A DNA stretch of 64,000 nucleotides, taken from PALSA-1003 sp963741315 (GTDB taxonomy: Bacteria; Pseudomonadota; Gammaproteobacteria; Burkholderiales; Casimicrobiaceae). The stretch spans positions 744,001 to 808,000 of the forward strand of contig CAVUHK010000008.1 of the NCBI GenBank assembly GCA_963741315.1. The letters run 5' to 3'. The stretch's first letter is position 1. Each line of letters opens with the position of its first letter. Below the pieces are notes generated by a model. The model saw nothing but the letters and a program-made list of their open reading frames with translations, did not search any database and was not told where the DNA came from. Positions 51,268 to 61,335 of this stretch are shown one piece after another. The position numbers and the translations under genes are program-made.

Positions 51268-52731
51268 ATGAACGCATCACGCACTGCTTGCTTTGCCGCG
51301 ATTGCGGCGCTGCTCCTTCTCGGTGGCTGCGCCACCCGACCCGTCAATCCGCCGATCAAGGACGCGAGCGCGACGGAGGGATATACCTTCCAGACCCGGC
51401 AGAAGCACTTCAAGAGTCAGGAAATTCTCGTCGTCCTCGCCTTTTCGGGCGGTGGCACGCGTGCCGCCGCCTTTTCTTATGGAGTTCTGGAATTCCTCAG
51501 GGATACCCAGGTCGTCGGGCCCAAGGGCAACAAGGTCCGCCTTCTCGACGCCGTGGACATGATCACCGGCGTGTCGGGCGGAAGCTTTACCGCGCTGGCC
51601 TATGGCCTTTACGGCGACAAGCTGTTTGTCGATTATGAGCAACGCTTCCTGAAGCGCGACGTCCAGGGCGAGCTCGTAAAGCGCGCGTTGAATCCGGGCA
51701 ACTGGGGAAAGCTATCGTCGACCGGCTGGGGCCGCTCCGAATTGGCGGCCGAGTTCTACGACGAAATCCTGTTCAATGGTGCGACCTTCGGCGATCTTGA
51801 CCGCGGCGACGGTCCATTCGTCGTCGCATCGGCGACGGATATCTCGACCGGCGGCCGTGTGCCCTTCAACCAGAATGTATGGAATGTGTTTTGCTCGGAT
51901 CTCAATGCGGTTCGGCTGTCCCGGGCTGCCGCGGCGTCGTCGGCCGTTCCCGTGGTCCTCTCCACGATCACCATCAACAACTATGGCGGTACCTGTAACT
52001 TCCAGCCTCCGGCCTGGGTCAAGCTATTTGCCCAAAGCGCGGATCCGCCGCGGCCCGCCGCACGCGCGATACGCGAGTTGCAGGACATCCTGCCCTACAC
52101 TGACAGTGCGCAAACCCCCTATGTCCATCTCGTGGACGGCGGAGTGTCGGACAACCTGGGGATGCGCGGCGTGCTCGACTCGCTGGAATTCCTGGAGGCG
52201 CTGCACGACAAGGATTTGCCCACACCGCTCGACCAGGCACGAAAGATCATCGTCTTCGTCGTCAATTCGCTTTCCTCGCCGCCCACCGACTGGGCTAAAT
52301 CGGAGAACCCCCCCGGCACAATTGACATCCTGTTGAAGGCAACCGGCGCTCCGATCGATCACTATTCGTTCGAGGCGGTCGAGCAGTTGAAGGACATCGC
52401 GGCGCGGTGGCGGACAGCGCGCCAGCTCCGGAACGTCGCCGGGTGTTCGGTCAACAAGGACTTGCCGATCTGCGCCGCGATACATCCTCCGGAACCCGAG
52501 ATCTATGCCATCGACGTGTCCTTTGCCATGTTGCCCGACAAGGCAGAACGCGATTTCCTGAATCTGCAACCCACGTCCTTCGTTCTGCCGCCCGAAGCGG
52601 TCGATCGCCTGCGCGCGGCGGCGGGGGTGATCATCCGGGCGTCCCCGGAATACCAGCGCTTGCTGAAGGACGTTGGCGCAACAGTCGTTGTCGATCCTTC
52701 CGCGAACGGGTCCACGCCGATTCCCCACTAA
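51268..52731 (+). CDS. Patatin-like phospholipase lipoprotein
   Basis: A 487-residue outer-envelope lipoprotein (lipobox LLLGGC, Cys21 acylated). The patatin fold has the oxyanion loop FSGGGTRAAAFSYGVLEFL, nucleophile GVSGGSF (GxSxG) and the catalytic Asp in DGGVSDNLG. The Ser-Asp dyad is complete, so lipid acyl-hydrolase activity is expected. C-terminal 200 residues are less conserved. First of four same-strand genes (51268-55135) that all encode exported or membrane proteins. Confidence 0.9.
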   Translation: MNASRTACFAAIAALLLLGGCATRPVNPPIKDASATEGYTFQTRQKHFKSQEILVVLAFSGGGTRAAAFSYGVLEFLRDTQVVGPKGNKVRLLDAVDMITGVSGGSFTALAYGLYGDKLFVDYEQRFLKRDVQGELVKRALNPGNWGKLSSTGWGRSELAAEFYDEILFNGATFGDLDRGDGPFVVASATDISTGGRVPFNQNVWNVFCSDLNAVRLSRAAAASSAVPVVLSTITINNYGGTCNFQPPAWVKLFAQSADPPRPAARAIRELQDILPYTDSAQTPYVHLVDGGVSDNLGMRGVLDSLEFLEALHDKDLPTPLDQARKIIVFVVNSLSSPPTDWAKSENPPGTIDILLKATGAPIDHYSFEAVEQLKDIAARWRTARQLRNVAGCSVNKDLPICAAIHPPEPEIYAIDVSFAMLPDKAERDFLNLQPTSFVLPPEAVDRLRAAAGVIIRASPEYQRLLKDVGATVVVDPSANGSTPIPH

Positions 52732-52776
52732 GAAGTTGTGAACGACTCGATACGCAATCCAATCCTTGGAGGCAAG

Positions 52777-53361
52777 ATGAAATCACGAACGAAACAGATA
52801 CTGATGCCGGCACTGCTGTTCGCCGCGATGGGCGCGGGCGCCGCGCTGGGAAAGGAATGCAAGGGTGTCACTTTCCCCGACCAGGCACAGGTTGACGGCA
52901 GCAACCTTGTCTTGAATGGTCTCGGCCTGCGCCAGGCAACCGCCTTCAAGGTCAACGTCTACGTTGCGGCATTGTATGTCGCCAAGACGTCGACCGATGC
53001 GAACGCGCTGATGGGATCGAGTGCTCCGAGCGAATTGATTCTTCAGTTCGTGCGCAATGTCGGCGCCGACGACCTGCGCAAAGGGTGGAGTGAAGGTTTC
53101 GAAAAGAATTCCAAGGATCAATTGCCAGCGCTGAAGGATCGCATCGCCACGCTCAATGGCTGGATGGGGGACGTCAAGAGTGGCGAGCGGTTGACCTTCA
53201 TACACAAGCCAGGCACGGGTCTCCAGGTGGACGTTAACGGCGCGGTCAAGGGAACCATCAAGGGAGACGACTTCGCAAAGGCGTTCCTGGCAATCTGGCT
53301 CGGTTCGGATCCTCCGAATCCGGAAATCAAGGCGGGCATGCTCGGCGGCAGCTGCGGTTAG
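52777..53361 (+). CDS. Exported chalcone-isomerase-like protein
   Basis: A 194-residue protein with a signal peptide (ILMPALLFAAMGAGAALG). The mature part matches the chalcone isomerase-like fold: LVLNGLGLRQATAFKVNVYVAALYVAK and FVRNVGADDLRKGWSEGF, cited by GLRxATxxKVxVYVAALY. Bacterial members are periplasmic, non-catalytic and thought to bind fatty acids. The ATG at 52777 follows TTGGAGG. 45 bp after the patatin gene, so a link to lipid release is plausible. Confidence 0.88.
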   Translation: MKSRTKQILMPALLFAAMGAGAALGKECKGVTFPDQAQVDGSNLVLNGLGLRQATAFKVNVYVAALYVAKTSTDANALMGSSAPSELILQFVRNVGADDLRKGWSEGFEKNSKDQLPALKDRIATLNGWMGDVKSGERLTFIHKPGTGLQVDVNGAVKGTIKGDDFAKAFLAIWLGSDPPNPEIKAGMLGGSCG

Positions 53362-54132
53362 GTGAACGGAGTGACGCCTATCGCGGTTTCGATTGTCGTG
53401 CTCGCATGTGTCTTCGGCGGCGCGTTGTTGGGCATGTTCCTTCGAACAGTGCTTCCCGAACATCACTTGAACGAGGCGTCGAAAGATGTCGTAAAGCTGG
53501 TGACGGGTCTGGTCGCCACGCTTGCCGCACTGGTTCTCGGCTTGCTGATCGCGTCGGCGAAGAACTCGTTCGATTCGACGAACGAGGGTTTTCGCGAGTC
53601 TGCCGCCAGAGTGGTGCTACTGGATCGCGCGCTGGCGCAATATGGACCCGAGACCAAGGACGTTCGCGAGTTGCTTCGGAAAAGCTTCAGTGCGCGGATT
53701 GACCAGCTCTTTCCCAAAGAAGGATCGCGAGGCGTGACCCTGAATTCCCCGCAGGCAACCTCTGCGATCGAGGGATTTCAACAGCGGCTTCGCGCGCTCA
53801 CGCCACAGAACGACACCCAGCGCTCGCTTCAGGCGCGGGCCCTGGAGCTGAGCGACGCCGTGGCACAGGCACGCTGGATGGGGATCGAGCACGAGGACAA
53901 CACGATTCCCGCGTCATTCCTGGTCGTGCTGGTGTTCTGGCTGGCCGCCATGTTCACCGGCTTCGGCCTGTTCGCCCCGCGAAACGCAATCGCAATTGCC
54001 GTTTTGTTCCTGGGGGCCGTTTCGCTTTCGGCCGCGATCTTTCTGGTGGAGGAGTTGAACCACCCACTAGGTGGGATTATCACCATCTCAAGGGTTCCCA
54101 TGGACACTGCGCTCGGCTTTCTCGGACAATAG
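53362..54132 (+). CDS. DUF4239 (bestrophin-like) membrane protein
   Basis: A 256-residue protein with two N-terminal membrane segments (about 5-27 and 45-65) and two C-terminal ones (about 185-205 and 212-232). The stretch VVKLVTGLVATLAALVLGLL, with SAKNSFDS after it, and HPLGGIITIS near the end are the DUF4239 pattern. GTG start placed directly after the preceding stop. Function unknown; suggested channel relationship is speculative. Confidence 0.82.
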   Translation: MNGVTPIAVSIVVLACVFGGALLGMFLRTVLPEHHLNEASKDVVKLVTGLVATLAALVLGLLIASAKNSFDSTNEGFRESAARVVLLDRALAQYGPETKDVRELLRKSFSARIDQLFPKEGSRGVTLNSPQATSAIEGFQQRLRALTPQNDTQRSLQARALELSDAVAQARWMGIEHEDNTIPASFLVVLVFWLAAMFTGFGLFAPRNAIAIAVLFLGAVSLSAAIFLVEELNHPLGGIITISRVPMDTALGFLGQ

Positions 54133-54205
54133 CGAGGTTCGATTACCAGCACGCATTTCCCAAGCTGCGGAGGAACGCGATACGATCTCAACCACAGGAC
54201 CTCCG

Positions 54206-55135
54206 GTGCGCTCGATTCTTGCAGTGAAACAAATCATGTTGGCGGTAGTTGTATGCGCGATTGCGGCCGCCGCGTTGCCCGCGTGCGCGCAGGACATCGA
54301 GCCGCGCGCTTATTCCAATGCACCGATCGGGGTGAACTTTCTGCTCGCGGGCTACGCATATACCCGTGGCGGGGTCGCTTTCGGCCCGCAGTTGCCCATT
54401 ACCAATCCGAACCTCGATACCTCCAGCGCCGTCGTCGCATACGCGACCGTGCTGGATCTGTGGGGAATGTCGTCCAAGTTCGACGCAACCGTGCCGTACA
54501 CGTGGCTCTCCGGATCCGCCGACTTCATGGGACAACCGCTCTCGCGAAACGTAAGCGGTTTCGCCAATCCCACGTTTAGGTTGTCGGTCAACTTCTACGG
54601 AGCGCCGGCGCTCACGGCGAAGGAATTCGCCGGTTGGGAGCAGGACCTGATCATCGGCGCCAGCTTTCGGGTGGTCGCTCCCTGGAGCCAATATGACGAC
54701 ACCAAGCTTATCAATCTTGGCACCAATAACTGGGCCTTCAAACCGCAGGTCGGAATCTCGAAGGCGATCGGACAATGGACGCTGGAAGCTACGGCCGCGG
54801 TTACCTTCTTCACGGACAACCACGATTTTTATGGCGGCAATACCCTTGTTCAGGATCCGCTCTACTCGCTGCAGGGACACGTGATCTATGGATTCCGGTC
54901 AGGCATCTGGGCCTCCCTCGACGCCACCTATTTTGCCGGCGGCCGAACAACCCTCAATGGAGTGCTGAACAGCGATCTGCAGCAGAATTGGCGCATCGGC
55001 GGAACCCTGGCGTTTCCAATCGACCGACTGCATTCGATCAAGCTCTACGCCAGCAAGGGCGTCGCCGCGCGAACCGGCAACAGCTATGACTTGGTCGGTA
55101 TCGTATGGCAGTACCGCTTTGGTGGCGGATTGTGA
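54206..55135 (+). CDS. Outer-membrane beta-barrel protein, phenol-degradation MetA type
   Basis: A 309-residue exported protein with a signal peptide (ILAVKQIMLAVVVCAIAAAA, cleavage near ACA-QD) and alternating amphipathic strands ending in the aromatic YRFGGGL. The segment PIGVNFLLAGYAYTRGGVAF and FKPQVGISKAIGQWTLE match the transporter/MetA-pathway outer-membrane family. GTG at 54206 is preceded by AGGA; GTG 54224 or ATG 54236 are alternatives. It may be the outer-membrane partner of the lipid-related genes upstream. Confidence 0.82.
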   Translation: MRSILAVKQIMLAVVVCAIAAAALPACAQDIEPRAYSNAPIGVNFLLAGYAYTRGGVAFGPQLPITNPNLDTSSAVVAYATVLDLWGMSSKFDATVPYTWLSGSADFMGQPLSRNVSGFANPTFRLSVNFYGAPALTAKEFAGWEQDLIIGASFRVVAPWSQYDDTKLINLGTNNWAFKPQVGISKAIGQWTLEATAAVTFFTDNHDFYGGNTLVQDPLYSLQGHVIYGFRSGIWASLDATYFAGGRTTLNGVLNSDLQQNWRIGGTLAFPIDRLHSIKLYASKGVAARTGNSYDLVGIVWQYRFGGGL

Positions 55136-55145
55136 TCGCTTCGCA

Positions 55146-57335
55146 TCAGGCGAGGTCGAATCGATCCAGGTTCATCACCTTGGTCCACGCCGCCACGAAG
55201 TCGTCGACGAATTTCTTCTTCGAGTCCGCGCACGCATAGACTTCCGCAAGCGCGCGCAGCTGCGCGTGCGAACCGAAGATCAGGTCGACGCGGGTGCCGG
55301 TCCACTTGATCTCCTGGGTCTTGCGGTCGCGGCCTTCGTAGAGGTCCTGCGCGCCTGCCGCCGGTTGCCATTGCGTGCGCATGTCCAGCAGGTTGACGAA
55401 GAAGTCGTTGGTCAGGATCTCGGGCCGCTTGGTGAAGACGCCGTGCGTGGACTGGCCGGCGTTGACGCCCAGGACCCGCAGGCCGCCAACGAGTACGGTC
55501 ATTTCGGGCGCCGTGAGCGTGAGCAACTGTGCGCGATCGACCAGCGACTCCTCGGGCGACATGCGTTGCTGGCCGCGGGAATAGTTGCGAAAACCGTCGG
55601 CAGTCGGTTCGAGTGGAGCAAAGGACTCGACGTCGGTCTGGTTTTGCGACGCGTCCATGCGTCCCGCCGTGAACGGAACCTTGACGTCGTATCCAGCGGC
55701 CTTCGCGGCTTTTTCGACCGCTGCGCCGCCGGCCAGAACGATCAGGTCGGCAATCGATACTTTCTTGCCGTTGGATGCCGCGGCGTTGAACGCCTTCTGA
55801 ATGGATTCGAGCGCCTGAAGCACCCTGGCGAGTTGCGGCGGCTGGTTGACCACCCAATCCTTCTGCGGCGAAAGGCGAACACGTGCGCCGTTTGCGCCGC
55901 CGCGCTTGTCGGAGCCGCGGAAGGTCGACGCCGACGCCCACGCCGCCGAGACGAGCTCGGAAACCGACAGCCCCGACGCGAGAATCCTGGCTTTAAGCGC
56001 AGCGATGTCCTCCTCATCGATCAGCGGATGATCTACCGCGGGAACCGGGTCCTGCCATATCAGCGATTCCTTGGGCACGAGCGGGCCGTGATAGCGCGCA
56101 ATCGGGCCCATGTCGCGGTGGGTCAGCTTGAACCACGCGCGCGCAAACGCGTCCGCAAATTGGTCGGGATGCTCGTAAAAGCGCCGCGAGATTTTCGAGT
56201 ACGCCGGATCGAAGCGCAGCGACAGGTCCGTCGTAAGCATGGTCGGCACATGCTTCTTCGACTTGTCGTATGCGTCGGGAATCGTGGCGGCTGCTCCTTT
56301 GGCTTTCCACTGCTTCGCGCCGGCTGGACTTTTCGTGAGCTCCCATTCGTTGTTGAACAGGTTGTCGAAGAAGAGATTGCTCCACTTCGTCGGCGCCTGC
56401 GTCCAGGTGACTTCCGGGCCACCTGTAATGGCGTCGGCGCCAATGCCCGTGCCGTACCTGCTTCTCCAGCCCAGACCTTGATCTTCCACGAGCGCCGCTT
56501 CCGGTTCGGGCCCAATCAGCGATGGGTCGCCGGCACCGTGAGTCTTGCCGAAAGTGTGGCCACCCGCGATCAGCGCCACAGTCTCTTCGTCGTTCATCGC
56601 CATGCGAGAGAACGTTTCGCGGATGTCCCTGGCTGCCGCGATGGGATCCGGGTTGCCGTTGGGCCCTTCCGGATTCACGTAGATGAGGCCCATCTGCACC
56701 GCGCCGAGCGGATTCTGCAGCTCGCGTTCACCGCTGTACCGCTCATCGCCGAGCCACGTTTTCTCCGGGCCCCAATAGAGTTCTTCGGGTTCCCAAACGT
56801 CGGCGCGTCCGCCGCCAAAGCCGAAGGTCTTGAAGCCCATCGATTCGAGGGCAACGTTGCCCGTGAGAATCATGAGATCGGCCCAGGAGATCTTGCGACC
56901 GTATTTCTGCTTGATCGGCCAAAGCAGCCGGCGCGCCTTGTCGAGGTTCGCGTTGTCCGGCCAGCTGTTCAGCGGCGCGAAACGCTGCTGACCCGCGCCT
57001 GCGCCACCTCGGCCGTCGGCGACGCGGTAGGTGCCCGCGCTGTGCCACGCCATGCGGATGAACAGCGGCCCGTAGTGGCCGAAGTCTGCCGGCCACCAAT
57101 CCTGCGAGTCCGTCATCAGCGCGTGCAGATCCTTGATCAGGGCATTCAGGTCGAGGCTCGCGAATTCCTTTGCGTAGTCGAACGCCTCGCCCATTGGATC
57201 GGACGACGTGGAGTTGCCGTGAAGACCGTCGAGGTTCAGATTGTCAGGCCACCACTCGCGATTCGACCGTGCGGGTGCCTTGGTGTGCATGACCGGGCAC
57301 TTGCCCGCGCTCTTGTCTTCAGTTGTCTCGCTCAT
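55146..57335 (-). CDS. katG: Catalase-peroxidase
   Basis: Heme enzyme (729 residues) removing hydrogen peroxide. N-terminal active domain: RMAWHSAGTYR carries the distal Trp and His, and YVNPEGPNGNPDP and RMAMNDEET supply the Tyr and Met of the Met-Tyr-Trp adduct; ALIAGGHTFGKTHGAG carries the proximal His. The second, heme-free domain spans about 430-729. The ATG at 57335 follows GGAGA. A TATAAT and an OxyR-like site sit 70-105 bp upstream, so peroxide induction is likely. Convergent with the outer-membrane gene, 10 bp apart. Confidence 0.97.
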   Translation of the reverse strand: MSETTEDKSAGKCPVMHTKAPARSNREWWPDNLNLDGLHGNSTSSDPMGEAFDYAKEFASLDLNALIKDLHALMTDSQDWWPADFGHYGPLFIRMAWHSAGTYRVADGRGGAGAGQQRFAPLNSWPDNANLDKARRLLWPIKQKYGRKISWADLMILTGNVALESMGFKTFGFGGGRADVWEPEELYWGPEKTWLGDERYSGERELQNPLGAVQMGLIYVNPEGPNGNPDPIAAARDIRETFSRMAMNDEETVALIAGGHTFGKTHGAGDPSLIGPEPEAALVEDQGLGWRSRYGTGIGADAITGGPEVTWTQAPTKWSNLFFDNLFNNEWELTKSPAGAKQWKAKGAAATIPDAYDKSKKHVPTMLTTDLSLRFDPAYSKISRRFYEHPDQFADAFARAWFKLTHRDMGPIARYHGPLVPKESLIWQDPVPAVDHPLIDEEDIAALKARILASGLSVSELVSAAWASASTFRGSDKRGGANGARVRLSPQKDWVVNQPPQLARVLQALESIQKAFNAAASNGKKVSIADLIVLAGGAAVEKAAKAAGYDVKVPFTAGRMDASQNQTDVESFAPLEPTADGFRNYSRGQQRMSPEESLVDRAQLLTLTAPEMTVLVGGLRVLGVNAGQSTHGVFTKRPEILTNDFFVNLLDMRTQWQPAAGAQDLYEGRDRKTQEIKWTGTRVDLIFGSHAQLRALAEVYACADSKKKFVDDFVAAWTKVMNLDRFDLA

Positions 57336-57407
57336 GTTTGTCTCCGATTCGTGGTCGCCTCTTGCGTGCATCCGATTAGACGCCCCGGCCGACAATTTGG
57401 GAAATTG

Positions 57408-57440
57408 ATTATATGTGTCGAGTCGATAGCCTGTATCTAT
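57408..57440 (-). promoter_or_regulatory. katG promoter with OxyR-like operator
   Basis: A perfect TATAAT on the minus strand (57413-57408). ATAG-N7-CTAT (57426-57440) matches the core OxyR half-operator and covers where the -35 would lie. The -35 itself (ATACAG at 17 bp) is poor, as expected of an OxyR-activated promoter. Expected leader is about 65 nt. The second adjacent half-operator is not evident. Confidence 0.6.
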
Positions 57441-57479
57441 CGCCTCGTCGCGGTGGCTTTTTGCTTGCCACCCGAGTCG

Positions 57480-57932
57480 TCACGGAGTTTTCGTGGTCCC
57501 GCCTGGTTGATTGCTCGCCACGTAGCCTTGCTGGAATGCGGCGACCCCTGCCGGGATGGAAACCCATGGACGCTTGGATTGAACCCAGATGTGCCTGTCC
57601 ACGGTAAACCAGTCCTGATCGTCGAACGTGCCTGCCGCAATGGTGCGCATTCCGGGGCGTATTTCGGCGGTGTGGCAGACCGTCGTGCCGCATTTCGGAC
57701 AGAAGTTCATCCTGAGCCATCGACCGCTGACATCGGATCGGTGTTCACACTCGGCAAGATCGCCTTGCAGGATCTCGACGGCCTGTTCCGGAAACACTGC
57801 CAACACCGCGAATGCACTCGCCAATCTTCGCTGGCAGAATTTGCAGTGGCACACCGATGCAAAAGTGGGGTTCCCGGTGACGCGATAGCGCACGGCCCCG
57901 CAGGCGCAACCGCCGTGATGAAAATCGGTCAT
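57480..57932 (-). CDS. GFA/CENP-V-family zinc protein
   Basis: A 150-residue protein of the glutathione-dependent formaldehyde-activating (GFA) family. Zinc cysteines in GGCACGAVRYRV, CHCKFCQRRLASAF and FCPKCGTTV are all present. The biochemical role claimed for the family founder is disputed; most members are of unknown function. Its ATG overlaps the stop of the phosphodiesterase gene by 4 bp. Confidence 0.9.
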   Translation of the reverse strand: MTDFHHGGCACGAVRYRVTGNPTFASVCHCKFCQRRLASAFAVLAVFPEQAVEILQGDLAECEHRSDVSGRWLRMNFCPKCGTTVCHTAEIRPGMRTIAAGTFDDQDWFTVDRHIWVQSKRPWVSIPAGVAAFQQGYVASNQPGGTTKTP

Positions 57933-58666
57933 CGGACATAGCCTCGCAGCAGCGACAGTTCCCAGTCGGGACGACCACGTGCGCGCGCAAGCGCAGCCAT
58001 GGGCGCATTGTCATAGAGGACAGCGTAGTGCTCGTACGCCCAGCCGCCACGCGATCGCTCGACAATGGAATATTGCGCGTCAGGCGTGCCGAGTTCCATC
58101 GAATAGCGCTCGGGATGATCATCGATGTACGCCTGCACCCCGACACTCCCGGGGTTCACGCACAGCTGACCGGACGCCAGGCGAACTGCGCGCGGCACAT
58201 GACTGTGCCCGCATGCCACCAGCGGCGAGCGGATGTCTCCCAGACGCTCGGCGAGTTCGGCCGCGGTTGCGATCGACAGCGCGCCGTTGCGTACCGACTC
58301 GAGGAAATGCTCGCAGTCGCTGCGTGGCGTGCCGTGGCACAGGAACATCTCGTCGCCGAGATGAAGTTGCGGCGGAAGCGAACGCAGCCAGGCGAATTCA
58401 CTGTTCGTCAGCTGGGAATGGGCGTAGCCGTCGGACGCGCCGCCCTTGCCGGGTTCATAAGCAAGGACCTGTCGCTCGTGATTGCCGGCGAGAATCGGCC
58501 AGCCGCTGGTCATGAGGTATTGCGCGGTCTCCCTGGGCAATAGCGGTCCGGAGATGTTGTCACCAAGGCAGACGATCTGGTCTGCGCCGCGGCGTCCGAT
58601 GTCGGCCACCACCGCTTCGAGTGCCGGGAGGTTTCCGTGGATGTCCGAGACGAGTGCGACGCGCAT
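57929..58666 (-). CDS. YfcE/MJ0936-type metallophosphodiesterase
   Basis: A 245-residue calcineurin-like phosphodiesterase. Motifs: MRVALVSDIHGNLPALEAVV (D-x-H), VCLGDNISG, LAGNHER, LCHGTPRSD and CGHSHVPRAV, followed by NPGSVG, the complete set for a two-metal site. The ATG at 58666 is where homology starts. Cytoplasmic. Cotranscribed with the GFA gene. Substrate unknown, possibly a cyclic nucleotide or dinucleotide. Confidence 0.92.
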   Translation of the reverse strand: MRVALVSDIHGNLPALEAVVADIGRRGADQIVCLGDNISGPLLPRETAQYLMTSGWPILAGNHERQVLAYEPGKGGASDGYAHSQLTNSEFAWLRSLPPQLHLGDEMFLCHGTPRSDCEHFLESVRNGALSIATAAELAERLGDIRSPLVACGHSHVPRAVRLASGQLCVNPGSVGVQAYIDDHPERYSMELGTPDAQYSIVERSRGGWAYEHYAVLYDNAPMAALARARGRPDWELSLLRGYVR

Positions 58667-58691
58667 CGACGTCAATTCTACCGCCTTTGGT

Positions 58692-61335
58692 TCAGCCCGA
58701 ATGCTGGAGGCACGCGAGGGCCTCCGCGGCTGCTTCGTCGTACGAGAGCGCCAGACCTGCCGCCTCGTCGGCCGCGAACGCGCTGTCACCCAGTGCCTCG
58801 CGTGCGCGCGCCATCAGCGGCGCGAGAAACGCATCGTCGGCAGGCTCGCGCTGCGACTTCATCTGCTTCAACTGCGCCTCGGCCGCGCCGTAGAGGCGCG
58901 CGGCGTGCGTCCATTGTCCACGTAACGCCTCGAGGCCCGCGGTCACCTCGAACACGATCTGTCCTGCTCGCTTCGAGCCGATCTCCCTGGCAATCGTAAG
59001 TGCTTCGAGCAGTAATTTGCGCGCGTGGTCGTTCGACTCGCGTGTTATGGCCACCAATGCGAGGTTGACGAGAATGATCGCGCAGCTATGACGGTTTCCC
59101 CGCTCGCGCTGGAGCACCAGCGCCTGCTCATAGAGTGGCTCCGCCAACAGGGGCTCACCGGCAGCGCGATGCAGTTCCGCCAGCGCATTGAGTGCCCACG
59201 CGACCCGGTACATGTCCCCGACGTCGCGCGCCATGTCGAGCGATTCCTGCAGTCGCTCGCGCGCAACGACAAGATCTCCGCGCCGCAGTGACAGGTTCCC
59301 CAGCAGCGCCAGCGCCGCCGAGATGGTCTGGCCACTGCCATGTTCCCTGCCTATTGCGAGGCTCTCCTCGCCGTACGCCTCGGCCTCCTTGTAGCGTCCG
59401 GTCCAGTAGCTCAGGTTGCCCGCGCTGCCCAGTGCGCCGCCCCGGGCAAGAATGCGCTCCTGCGCACCGGGACGCTCGACCGCTTCGATGGTGATCCGGT
59501 AGCCGAGCTCGAGCAGACCGCGCGGAAACCAGTAGTTGAGCATCGCATTGACCAGTTCCAGGCCCAGCTCTGGACCATTCGCGGCTTGGTCGCACCAGGC
59601 GTGCGCGGCCAGCAGATTTTCCCGTTCGAGGTCGAGTTGCTTGAGCCATGCTGCTTGCTCGGGGGTCAACAGTTTTCGCGTCGACTCCTTGGCAAGCGAC
59701 AGATAGAACGCGAGATGCCGCCCGCGCGCCTGTGCCGCCTCGCCGGATTCGTCGAGTCGCAACTGCGCATACTGTCGCACCGTTTCGAGCAGTCGGTAGC
59801 GCTCGCCTTCAGCCTCGACCTGCACCAGCGATTTTTCCACCAGGCGCAGCAGCAGGTCGAGCACGTCGGCCTGGGCGACGTCGCCGTCCGCGCCCACCGC
59901 TTCGGCGGCATCGAGCTTCCATCCGCCGGCGAAGACGGCGAGCCGACGAAAAAGCGCGCGCTCGCGCTCCGAGAGCAGGTCGTAGCTCCAGTCCATCAGC
60001 GCGCCCAGTGTTTGCTGTCGGCGCATCGCGGTCTGGTCGCCCCGCGTAAGCAACTTGAACCGATCACCCAGACGCGCCGCAATCTGCTCCACCGACAGCG
60101 CGCGCACGAGCACGGCGGCCAGCTCGATCGCCAACGGTATGCCGTCCAATCCCTGGCAGATCCTGGTGATCGCGGGCGCGTTGCGCTGCGTCAGCTGAAA
60201 CGCCGGCTGGGCTGCGCTCGCGCGCTCGACGAACAGGCGCATCGATTCGAAGCCGGCGAGTGTTTCCAGCGCGATCGGTTGCGTCGGGTCGGGAAAGGAC
60301 AGCGACGGCACCGGGTAGCTCGTTTCGCCCGCCACGTGAAGCGGCTCGCGGCTCGACGCAAGAATCTTCACATGCGGGACCTGATTGCAGCAGTCGACTG
60401 GCCAATTCGGCGCACGCGCCGAGCAGGTGCTCGCAGTTGTCCAGGATAAGCAGAAGCCTGCGGTCCTTGACATGCTTGACGACGGTGTCGAGCGCCGGAA
60501 GTCCTGCTTCCTCCCTGACCCCGAGCGCGGACGCCACCGCCTGCGCGACCAGCCGTGCATCCGACAACGGCGCGAGTTCAACGAACCACACGCCGCCGGG
60601 GAAGTCGTCCATGACGTCGGCCGCCACTTGCAAGGACAGGCGAGTCTTGCCAAGTCCGCCCATGCCGACCAGCGTCAGCAGTCGTGCGCTGTCGAGCAGT
60701 CTTGTGATCTCGGCCAGCTCGCGCTCCCGGCCGATGAATGAGGTCACCAGCTGCGGCAGGTTGTTGGGGATGCCCTCGAGGGCTCGCAGCGCCGGAAAGT
60801 CCTTGCGCAGCGAAGCGTGGAGAAGCTGGTAGACGTGCTCGGGGCGCGCAAGATCGCGCAGGCGCGCGGACCCGAGGTCGCGCAGGGCGACGCCATCGGG
60901 CAAGCGATCGGCAAGCGTTTCGACGACCACCCGCGATAGCAGCACCTGTCCGCCATGCGCTGCACTCATGACGCGGGCACCGCGATTGACCGCGGTGCCG
61001 AAGAAGTCGTTGTCGCGTCGCTCCACGTTGCCCAGGTGCAGGCCGCAGCGTACATGCAACTCCAGGCCGCCGGTCACCTTGGTATCGCGCAGGCTCGACT
61101 GCAGGGCAATCGCCGCCGCAATGCCATCGAGTGCGTCGTCGAAGACCGCGTAGAAGCCATCGCCGGTCGTCTTCACGACCCGGCCGTGGTTCCCCTCGAT
61201 CGCCGCGCGGACGAGCACATCGTGCGCCGCGAGTGCGACTCGCATGCGATCGGGGTCATGCTCCCATAGGCGGCTGCTCCCTTCGATGTCGGTAAAAAGA
61301 AAGGTGACAGCGCCGGTGTGGCTGCTGGAGGTCAC
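58692..61335 (-). pseudogene. Class III nucleotide cyclase / STAND ATPase / TPR regulator with a +1 frameshift
   Basis: Three modules. Cyclase domain (1-170): FLFTDIEGSSRLWE and KTTGDGFYAVFDD give metal Asp16 and Asp59. ATPase: P-loop GMGGLGKT (224-231) and LLLILDNCEHLL. Then, in another frame, ASSREPLHVAGETSYPVPSL, IARICQ-type winged helix region with DGIPLAIELAA and a long helical TPR-like tail to 58692. The frame changes at CTGCTGCAATCAGGT (plus 60381-60387): removing one base joins the two parts into about 880 residues. Without correction two overlapping frames remain (60064-61335 and 58692-60653). GTG start at 61335. Similar cyclase/ATPase/TPR proteins are regulators in actinobacteria and proteobacteria. 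Confidence 0.85.

Noticed and set aside
55086..57941. 951-codon open frame opposite katG
   Set aside because: Antisense shadow of a GC-rich gene; katG itself has complete heme-enzyme motifs.
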